Below are positions 6,885 through 13,599 of a stretch of 15,344 nt of DNA, one piece after another; the stretch's first letter is position 1, and every line of letters starts with the position of its first letter. Origin of the DNA: UBA1413 sp964395045 (GTDB taxonomy: Bacteria; Bacteroidota; Bacteroidia; Bacteroidales; Prolixibacteraceae); NCBI GenBank assembly GCA_964395045.1, contig CAYNBE010000068.1:1-15344 (forward strand), given 5' to 3'. Made by a program: the position numbers and the translations under genes. The notes below the pieces were generated by a model that was not told where the DNA came from, did not search any database, and was given only the letters and a program-made list of their open reading frames with translations.

Positions 6885-7625
6885 CTATCTCTCTTTTCCG
6901 TGTACATAATAAATATACCCTTCGGGGTTCCTGTCGAGGCCGAAGATGTGGAATCCGTCTACTGTAGGTTCGGCTTTTCTTTCACCTGAACCATTGCTCC
7001 TGTGGTCCTTTCCGTATCCGTTCCAGTGGATGTTATGACTGAAAGCGCCGTCACGGGTGAAGTTTTCCATGATGTCAATTTCGACGCCTGAATCCAGGGG
7101 ATCCAACGTGGACCCTATTACTGGTGATTGCAACCAGAAAGCCGACCACCAACCTTCCTGTTCCTGGAATTTACACCTGATTTCATAATAGCCGTAACGG
7201 TGAACAAACTTTGGTTGCTCCAGGTCAGCGATGGGCCAGGTCAGTTTTGAAGTACCGTATGGATTGCCGGGCCGGTCCATGAAATTCCTGCCTGTCTGAA
7301 GCTGGGAGGAGTAATAATGACCGTCCTTCTCAATCAGTTTCAGCAAAAGATTTCCCTTCCCATCCAGTTCTGCTCCCTGATCGGTATAAGTTTGAAAACG
7401 GGTTTGCATAATGTGCAACCTGAAGTCCCATTTCGTGGTATCGAGAACCGTTCCGTCAAATTCATCGTTCCAGACCAGTTTCCATTTTTTCCCCGGAGGG
7501 AGCATACTTTCTGCATATTTGGTTTCCTGATCTGTCCTATCCTCTGATTTCAAAGGAGTTTGTGCAGAAGCAACGGTTACGATGAACTGCAACAATACCG
7601 GGAATAAAAAGATACTTGCCTTCAT
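6885..7625 (-). CDS. GH16 family secreted hydrolase, prematurely stopped by TAG
   Basis: This encodes 246 residues up to TAG at 6885-6887. The chosen start at 7625 begins a clean signal peptide (M-K-A-S-I-F-L-F, ending about V-A-S-A-Q at 22); the ATG 45 nt upstream adds a polar extension and overlaps the 22-nt spacer. The mature protein is a GH16 beta-jelly roll with KLVWNDEFDG (49-58), GYYEIRCKF (145-153), WWSAFWLQSP (159-168) and the catalytic beta-bulge motif VEIDIMEN (181-188). In that motif E182 is the nucleophile, D184 the helper and E187 the acid/base. GH16 enzymes with this motif cleave beta-1,3 or beta-1,4 glucans and galactans, including agar, porphyran and kappa-carrageenan. In this context a galactan is favoured but not shown. 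The product lacks the last 54 residues, including terminal jelly-roll strands, so it may be misfolded. The family's usual L-E-W-T-P reads L-D-R-N-P here, a further possible sign of decay. Confidence 0.85.
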   Translation of the reverse strand: MKASIFLFPVLLQFIVTVASAQTPLKSEDRTDQETKYAESMLPPGKKWKLVWNDEFDGTVLDTTKWDFRLHIMQTRFQTYTDQGAELDGKGNLLLKLIEKDGHYYSSQLQTGRNFMDRPGNPYGTSKLTWPIADLEQPKFVHRYGYYEIRCKFQEQEGWWSAFWLQSPVIGSTLDPLDSGVEIDIMENFTRDGAFSHNIHWNGYGKDHRSNGSGERKAEPTVDGFHIFGLDRNPEGYIYYVHGKER

Positions 7626-7647
7626 TTTTATGGATATTTGGAATTGA

Positions 7648-9753
7648 TCATTTTGCGCTTCTGATTTCATACATTTTGTAACCTACTTCCCTGATTTTTG
7701 CGATGGTTTCCGGATAAGGTTTATCGCATACGTCGGTGAAGCCAACCTGGAAATTTTCACCGTCAAACCGGCCGGTGGTAGCCTGGTCGGAATACTGGTG
7801 CCAGTGCGTACCGATAAAATTAGGATGGCGAAGGGCTGACTCCACATAGATAGCATAAGCCTCACCCCGTTCCTGCTGGTTTTCAGTTTTTACCTGGCCG
7901 GGGTGGAACAGCCCCCGGTCGAGTGCTCCAAAATGAAATTCGCCAATCATCACCGGTTTGTCAATTCCTTCAGGAAGTTTGAAATCAGCCAGTGAACGGC
8001 GATAAATATTGTAACTCAGTACATCGCAATATTTTGCGGCTATCCTGAGAATATTTTCATTGGCGCTGCCCGCAAACCGGCATCCCATGTAAAGTTTGCC
8101 GGGGGCCGCTTTTTTAAACTCTTCCCTTATATTTTTAAAATATGCGTTTGCAATGATATCTGTGAATTCCACGCAGTCATTTTTAGACCCTGAAGCAGGC
8201 TTTTCCTGTGATGTAAGAATCGCATCCCAGTTAGGAAAGGTTGAATTCCATGCACTATTCAGGCTCCCGATGTTTTTATATTTTTTCTTGAGCCAGTTCA
8301 CCATCTCCTGTTTAGCCGGCTGTTCGGCAGGCGATTGTAAAGTCCACTCTGCCAGAGCTCTAGGTCCGCCCCAGGCAATTTCGTTGTCAACAAAAAATCC
8401 AAGACACCAGGGATCGGCCAACTCCCTTTTTCTCTCGGTTAGTTGTGCACTGAAGGTTGTCCGGAATTCAGGGTGAAACGGATCTTTGAATTTCCACCAT
8501 CCGTCGTGGCTGCCGGCAATATCGGGCGATTTAAGTTCAAACCGGTCGCAGTAAGGGGTTTTTTGTAAATGGCAAATCTTCAGATCGGAACTGTTGGCAA
8601 TGGTTGTTAATCCCCAGCTTCTTAACCTTTTATGCACCAGTTCCCCAAAAATTTCCCTCCAGTTTTCACCATATTTCCGCATCAGGTTTGCAGCAGAAAA
8701 ATCGTAAGTTTTTTGTATTCCCCGTTTTACATAATACGGATACAACAGCGAATCGTGGGTTGTATAGAATACGGCAAGGGGGGATTCGGGTCCCGGAAGA
8801 TTTTTGAAGTAGAATTCCCTGTTGTCGAGCGGAGTAACTGCGCTTGATGTGGTTACCCTGACTGCACCATGCGACCAGTAGAGGTTTCCTTCCGGGTCAA
8901 CCATCCACCATTTTCCATCGATTTTTTTCACGTAGAACTCACCTGTGGCCTTTTGTTTCGGACCGTCGGCCCAGCCTCCGTATTGATCACGTCCAGCCGG
9001 GCCTGGGTTTCCCTCCAGGTCGGCAGCTTCGGTTTTGATGGCCTCTTTCATCTCCTCAACCGATTTGGTTTTCCCAGGCCAATCTTTGTGTATAAATTGA
9101 CCGAATTCGTCAATAAACGGGAAAAACTGATCGGGTGAAAGCTGCATCCAGGCAGGAAGAGGTTCCGTGACTCCTTTAACGGCAGTCACTTTTTTGACCC
9201 CCCAATTCCAGTCCTGTCTTGGATTGTTGATGTAGAAAGCCAGTCCCGTCACCTTTTGGGGATCAAGATTGTTCACCAAACCCTGTAACTTATAGGGTGT
9301 GTTTCTCATTCCGGTTAGTTTCTCGGCAATCTCGGGATAAGGATATCTGGGTGGGTTAGAAACCGTAAACTGCTTTGAACTTCCTGCAGGAATGATCAAA
9401 CGGTCGATCAGAACCCCTTTCCCTTTTCCGGGATCGGCATCCGGATTCTCAAGTCTGATCGTGACAGGCAGGTCCACTTTCTGATCAAAATTCTTTAATT
9501 CAACGAGAATCTGGTTATATGGAGTCAAGTCCCAGTTTCCGCGGATCACTATCCCGGCGAATGATTCATCCGCCCTTGACCGAACTGCAAGAATGGAATC
9601 CTCTTTCTCAAAGGTTCCGCCATTGAGTGCAAATATGAATTCGTGAGGGGTGGATGCTGCATCAAATATGACAATGCCTTTTTTCTTTCCGACAGAACAT
9701 GCACCAAAAATCATCGAGACGATAATCGCAAAACGAATTATATTTCTTTTCAT
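7648..9753 (-). CDS. GH50 family (beta-agarase-like) lipoprotein
   Basis: This is a 701-residue lipoprotein with its lipobox at F-G-A-C, Cys19. Residues of about 25-200 form a beta-rich, CBM-like domain and residues of about 210-700 a TIM barrel. Diagnostic segments are WWMVDPEGNLYWSHG (282-296), FFVDNEIAWG (453-462) and MIGEFHFGALDRGLFHPG (602-619). The last closely matches the hallmark of GH50 agarases as I know that family. E458 (in D-N-E) should be the acid/base and E605 (in G-E-F-H-F-G) the nucleophile. Known GH50 enzymes cleave beta-1,4 bonds of agarose, typically releasing neoagarobiose or neoagarotetraose. Length and domain order match exo-type members. The family assignment is strong; agarose as the exact substrate is inferred and could instead be porphyran or another galactan. 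The lipoprotein anchor suggests cell-surface or periplasmic action. The stop (TGA) is 22 nt before the GH16 start, so the two are probably co-transcribed. Confidence 0.85.
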   Translation of the reverse strand: MKRNIIRFAIIVSMIFGACSVGKKKGIVIFDAASTPHEFIFALNGGTFEKEDSILAVRSRADESFAGIVIRGNWDLTPYNQILVELKNFDQKVDLPVTIRLENPDADPGKGKGVLIDRLIIPAGSSKQFTVSNPPRYPYPEIAEKLTGMRNTPYKLQGLVNNLDPQKVTGLAFYINNPRQDWNWGVKKVTAVKGVTEPLPAWMQLSPDQFFPFIDEFGQFIHKDWPGKTKSVEEMKEAIKTEAADLEGNPGPAGRDQYGGWADGPKQKATGEFYVKKIDGKWWMVDPEGNLYWSHGAVRVTTSSAVTPLDNREFYFKNLPGPESPLAVFYTTHDSLLYPYYVKRGIQKTYDFSAANLMRKYGENWREIFGELVHKRLRSWGLTTIANSSDLKICHLQKTPYCDRFELKSPDIAGSHDGWWKFKDPFHPEFRTTFSAQLTERKRELADPWCLGFFVDNEIAWGGPRALAEWTLQSPAEQPAKQEMVNWLKKKYKNIGSLNSAWNSTFPNWDAILTSQEKPASGSKNDCVEFTDIIANAYFKNIREEFKKAAPGKLYMGCRFAGSANENILRIAAKYCDVLSYNIYRRSLADFKLPEGIDKPVMIGEFHFGALDRGLFHPGQVKTENQQERGEAYAIYVESALRHPNFIGTHWHQYSDQATTGRFDGENFQVGFTDVCDKPYPETIAKIREVGYKMYEIRSAK

Positions 9754-9855
9754 GGTTAATATTTTTTATTTGGAATTATTTTCTATCTCGAAACAGTTAT
9801 TATAAGCTGATAAGAGAAAAACCATGCCATTTATTCAGTAAGGAGAAAAAATCCG
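9754..9855 (-). promoter_or_regulatory. 102-nt spacer between the GH-A and GH50 genes
   Basis: On the minus strand this gap starts with a run of six T just after the TAA of the GH-A gene and ends with an A/T-rich leader before the GH50 ATG. I could not pair a stable stem before the T run, so it is not a clear intrinsic terminator, and no clear TAnnTTTG promoter box is seen. It is one of the longer gaps in the cluster and the most likely place here for an internal transcription start, but this is weak inference. Confidence 0.2.
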
Positions 9856-11412
9856 TTACTTTTCAATTGTCAGCTCCCAGAGTACCAGGCCGTTTCTTTC
9901 AAGCATTTCTTGTGACAGGGCAAGGGGCCTTTTCCCGATGTTCACCGTTTCGTCCCCGGTTTTTTCAATCCCCCCGGGGAAATCGGGATTTGCAAGTCTG
10001 TTGCTGTGTGTGCTATCGATCAGATACTTCACGACCTTCATTTTCCTGGCGTCGGGAAATGCTTTCCTGAGGCCCGAAACTGAAAGGGTGACGTTGCGTG
10101 GTGCGGCATAATTAATGGCCTCCACGATAACCCTGTCGTTCTGGATAGAGGCAAGTACCAGATCGGTTCCCTTGATGTCGTTCTCAACCTGAATCTCTTT
10201 GCCTTTGTGCATTCCCAGGAACTTCACCGAAGCACCTAAAGGCAGCATGTGGATTTCCGTTTCCTTTGTGTCAGGGTTGTTAGGACCGTCAAACCACATG
10301 AACTTTGTTTGCAGAGTGGCGTTGTGATACAATACCCAGGGAAAAATTTTTATTTCCGGACTGTACAAACTGGTAAAGTATAGCGATTTGGGCAGATATG
10401 CCGTATTCTGGATATGGTATTCAGGTTTGTCTTCGCTGTAATGGAAAGGATCGTGTTCAGTGATGAACATGGGGAGATTCTGAGGAAGGTTATATTTAAC
10501 CAACCAGCCGGTTATCTCTTGTTGCCTGTTGGCTGTCAGTGATAGTTCGGTGTGGTATTCATGCCAGGCTACAAAATCGAGTTTTTTGGCAGGATTGCTG
10601 TCCTGGCTGTAAAGCTCAAGAAAATGTTCAAGTCGCTTAAACTGCCCTGTAGTAACAGGACCTCCTACCAGCAATTTGTTTTCACCCGTCAGCCCCAGTT
10701 CTTCATTAATTTCATTCACAGCCTCATAGCCAAGTTTGTAGAAGATGTAATATTCTTCATCGGTAGCTCCCATGAATCCTTTCAGGTGGTATTCATTTCC
10801 GACTTCCACATAGCGGATGTTGGGACATAACATCTTATAATGTTTCAATCCTTCCTTGAAAAGCATTTTCCAGTCCTTCTGGGTCACAGGAAGTTTCCTG
10901 TCAAGGATGTCACGTTCATAACGGCGGATGCACAACAGGAGAGAGTTGCTGTGGTCGCTGAACGCTTTCAGGTATTGATAAAAGGTGACCGGAGACTCAA
11001 TTTCCCAGTTCCAGGTTTCTCTGTGTTTAGCCTTGATATCTTTGTATTTATCGACCCCGATCTGAAAATCAAAATTAAACTTACGCGTCCGGTAATCCCA
11101 CATTTCATCAAGATTGAGCCAGCACCGCGTAATCTCAGGTCTTCCGAATTCTTTTTCCGCTATCTCCGCAAGAACAGGTGCTGGTGCTTTTTGAAGCGAT
11201 GTATTGATATATGCAGCCAAACGGGGGAAAGGCCTGGTTTGATTCAATACATCGATTGTCCGAGATATCTCGGCTGTTGAGTCAGCGAGACCTTGCCCGG
11301 TTCCCGGAGAAGAAGGGGGGGAAGTTGTTTTCGTGCGCCCACAGGCGTAGATCATTGTGGCGAGCAGGACCAACCACAGAGATACCTGAATGATGTTTGA
11401 TAACTTTTTCAT
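9856..11412 (-). CDS. Clan GH-A glycoside hydrolase lipoprotein, GH39/GH51-like
   Basis: This is a 518-residue protein. The N terminus is a lipoprotein signal: a basic start, a hydrophobic run and a lipobox ending I-Y-A-C at Cys24, followed by a Ser/Thr/Pro/Gly linker. It is therefore probably membrane-anchored in the periplasm or outer membrane. The fold is read as a TIM barrel from two hallmark clan GH-A motifs. YVEVGNEY gives the Asn-Glu acid/base pair (N206, E207) at the end of strand 4, and PMFITEHDP gives the nucleophile E319 at strand 7. Between them is a typical FVAWHEYH segment (290-297). This spacing fits retaining enzymes such as GH39 beta-xylosidases or GH51-like enzymes. The C-terminal 130 or so residues look like the beta domain these families carry. 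The family number is uncertain and the substrate is unknown. The start lies 3 nt after the upstream DUF6259 stop, with A-rich sequence in place of a Shine-Dalgarno site. Confidence 0.75.
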   Translation of the reverse strand: MKKLSNIIQVSLWLVLLATMIYACGRTKTTSPPSSPGTGQGLADSTAEISRTIDVLNQTRPFPRLAAYINTSLQKAPAPVLAEIAEKEFGRPEITRCWLNLDEMWDYRTRKFNFDFQIGVDKYKDIKAKHRETWNWEIESPVTFYQYLKAFSDHSNSLLLCIRRYERDILDRKLPVTQKDWKMLFKEGLKHYKMLCPNIRYVEVGNEYHLKGFMGATDEEYYIFYKLGYEAVNEINEELGLTGENKLLVGGPVTTGQFKRLEHFLELYSQDSNPAKKLDFVAWHEYHTELSLTANRQQEITGWLVKYNLPQNLPMFITEHDPFHYSEDKPEYHIQNTAYLPKSLYFTSLYSPEIKIFPWVLYHNATLQTKFMWFDGPNNPDTKETEIHMLPLGASVKFLGMHKGKEIQVENDIKGTDLVLASIQNDRVIVEAINYAAPRNVTLSVSGLRKAFPDARKMKVVKYLIDSTHSNRLANPDFPGGIEKTGDETVNIGKRPLALSQEMLERNGLVLWELTIEK

Positions 11413-11415
11413 TTT

Positions 11416-13509
11416 TTAATTTTTTTCAAGTACGATTAATCTGACTGAATTAGGTTCCAGGGGCGTATCCTGGCTGACATTCCTGTTGGTTGGGTCACTT
11501 GCTTTTATTAAACGGTAACCCGGTACGGAAACCCTGAACTCTCGTTTTTCTGAAAGATTTTTGTTCCAGACCAGCACTCCTACTTTATTGCCGTTTTGAA
11601 ATCCGTTTGCATGAATGTCATCGCCTGAGACTTCAATTCCATCCCTGGAGATGAAGGTTCCATGCCGGAAAAATTCAGGATTGTCGTCTTCGAACTGGAT
11701 CAGTTTCCGCACATAAGCTGTAGCCTCGGCAGCAGGCAGCAGATTCATCTTGCTGAGATCAGGAGGGCTGACCACGTTGGAATAATCTTCGGGGACCGGA
11801 AGTTTTCCTTTTAGCAGATATTCCACATCTCCTGCATACCTTGTTTCAATTTCATGCCGCAATCCGCTGACCAGGGCATAGTTCGCATCCGTTTTTGCAA
11901 TCATGGGATTTGGATTACGCTGGGTCTTTAGAAGTTCCGGAAAAGTGTACATAAACAGTTCAGGGAAGGCATTTGGTCCGGGTTGCGCTGCCATGCCACA
12001 TCCATGGTGGAAATCGATTCCCCTGATGATCGCATCGTTGGTGCCTTCGGTCATGATAATGAAGTCAGGATTTATCTTCTTCATATCTTTACTGATTTCT
12101 GCGATCATTTCGAGCCGGTTGCGGGCATCGCTCATCCCCGGCAGGTGATCATGGTTTTTCGAATAACAGAGATGGATACCCATGATCCCAACCTGATCGT
12201 ATAAAATACCGTCGGCGCCCAGTGAAACTGCCTGCATTCCCAGGTCATGCATGGTCTTCCTCCAGATTCCGGAACCGGTGCAACCCTGGGCAAAGATGAC
12301 AGGTGTTGCATTCTTTTGTTTGATATAATACTGAATCTGGGGCTGCCGGTTTTCCTGAATCAACATGGTTTCATACCCGTTGTACCTGTAGTAATCTGTG
12401 GAGGTGTCCATGATTTTTCCGTTTGCATACAGAATGATCTTTTTCCCTCTCAGGTGTGCCCTTTCTATGGCTTTTTTCAGCTCTTCACGTCCGCCCATCA
12501 GTGGATCGGGATTGTAATTGGGGTACAGGTGGTCGTGTCCTCCATAGGTCCAGCCAAAAAGCCCGATGGTGCCGAGCCCGAACTGATCGGCGATGTCACA
12601 TAGTTTGTCGATATCTCTGTACGGCCACATGACTTCCATGTTTTGCTGCTTGAGGATTGCCAGTAACCAGCCGGAATTATCCTTCACCCAACCGGGCGGA
12701 TTCATGGCAGTGAAATGTTTCTGATACCACCCTTTGTAAAATCTGGCTGCTTTGTACCATTCCCCGTTATACGGCCGGATCATGATGTCGGGAACAGCGT
12801 ATTCTGCTGAACAAACGGTGGCCTGTATGCTTGTTTTGAATGCCCCGGCAGATTTGTCGAAGTCCAGGTTAAAAACCTTCGTTTCCTGAAGAGGATCATG
12901 GCTGCCCACATACAGGCCGCCCTTTGATGAGTTGACCGAGAACCAAGCCATTGCTGCACCACCACCACTCGGATACCGGATGCTCCTGCTTCCGAAACTG
13001 GAGGGATCGTCAAAATACTGCCCGAGTCCCACCGGCCAGTAAATCCCGGTCTTCGGATCATTGATTTTGATATCTGAAATGACCGGATAGTGCAACTCTT
13101 TGATCATCCACTCTCCTGATTCGATTTTCAAGCTTCCTGAAAAACAGAAGGCATCGTCTTTTACCGAAACCGATAATTCAGCCTGAACAGGAATACTCTT
13201 GTTTTCAACCATGAATCCGGTTGCTTTGATCCGGAAAATACCGGCTTCCTGACTCAGTATTACATTTTTCCCAGGCAGACATTCAATTTCCCTGTTAGAC
13301 TTATTGTTCTGCAGAACCACTTTCCATAGTTCATGTATGGAACCAATTGCCTGAATTGTTTCTCCTTTTCCCAGGATGATTTTCATCTTTCCCTTCTGGT
13401 CGATTGTGAGTGTGGCTTCAGAAGTCTTTAGCTCGAATTTCTCCGGAGCGGCCATACCTTGTATCGTAGCCATTACGATGACGAGCAATATCAAAATTTT
13501 ACTTTTCAT
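11416..13509 (-). CDS. DUF6259-like secreted putative glycoside hydrolase (complete paralogue)
   Basis: This is a 697-residue protein with a signal peptide: Lys at positions 2 and 4, then a hydrophobic run and an A-A-P cleavage region near residue 21. Residues of about 25-230 look beta-rich, in the manner of a GH36- or GH31-type N-terminal sandwich. Residues of about 250-600 look like a TIM barrel, and the last 90 or so residues form a beta tail. Conserved pieces are GGHDHLYP (323-330), LYANGKIMDTSTD (370-382), GADGILYDQ (431-439, D438) and IIMTEGTND (484-492, E488). D438 and E488 are the best candidates for catalytic acids because both lie at predicted strand ends and are identical in the neighbouring paralogue. 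Substrate and mechanism are unknown. In a 105-residue core stretch the two paralogues differ at only about 16 positions, which indicates tandem duplication. The stop (TAA) lies 3 nt before the next start, so it is almost certainly co-transcribed with the GH-A gene downstream. Confidence 0.75.
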   Translation of the reverse strand: MKSKILILLVIVMATIQGMAAPEKFELKTSEATLTIDQKGKMKIILGKGETIQAIGSIHELWKVVLQNNKSNREIECLPGKNVILSQEAGIFRIKATGFMVENKSIPVQAELSVSVKDDAFCFSGSLKIESGEWMIKELHYPVISDIKINDPKTGIYWPVGLGQYFDDPSSFGSRSIRYPSGGGAAMAWFSVNSSKGGLYVGSHDPLQETKVFNLDFDKSAGAFKTSIQATVCSAEYAVPDIMIRPYNGEWYKAARFYKGWYQKHFTAMNPPGWVKDNSGWLLAILKQQNMEVMWPYRDIDKLCDIADQFGLGTIGLFGWTYGGHDHLYPNYNPDPLMGGREELKKAIERAHLRGKKIILYANGKIMDTSTDYYRYNGYETMLIQENRQPQIQYYIKQKNATPVIFAQGCTGSGIWRKTMHDLGMQAVSLGADGILYDQVGIMGIHLCYSKNHDHLPGMSDARNRLEMIAEISKDMKKINPDFIIMTEGTNDAIIRGIDFHHGCGMAAQPGPNAFPELFMYTFPELLKTQRNPNPMIAKTDANYALVSGLRHEIETRYAGDVEYLLKGKLPVPEDYSNVVSPPDLSKMNLLPAAEATAYVRKLIQFEDDNPEFFRHGTFISRDGIEVSGDDIHANGFQNGNKVGVLVWNKNLSEKREFRVSVPGYRLIKASDPTNRNVSQDTPLEPNSVRLIVLEKN

Positions 13510-13599
13510 GATTGCTTTTATTAAATGTTTGACAAGTTAGTATATTATCTCAATATTTTAAAAGTGTTGTATAGCCTGATGGAAGAAGTATAAATGAAA
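13510..13599 (-). promoter_or_regulatory. 90-nt AT-rich gap between the DUF6259 paralogues
   Basis: This short spacer separates the stop of the upstream paralogue from the start of the downstream one. Read on the minus strand it is AT-rich, with a TTTTAAAA palindrome around 13556-13563 and an A-rich leader just before the ATG, as is common in Bacteroidota. I see neither a convincing Bacteroides-type promoter (TTG plus TAnnTTTG) nor a strong terminator hairpin. It could hold a weak internal promoter, but nothing decisive supports one. Confidence 0.2.

Noticed and set aside
6720..6890. Frameshift as the cause of the GH16 truncation
   Set aside because: The codons before and after TAG at 6885-6887 are in the same frame through to the TAA at 6720, so only a point change is needed.
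10840..11280. Plus-strand open frame of 146 codons inside the GH-A gene
   Set aside because: Same reason: it is antisense to a clear glycosidase and has no recognisable protein pattern.
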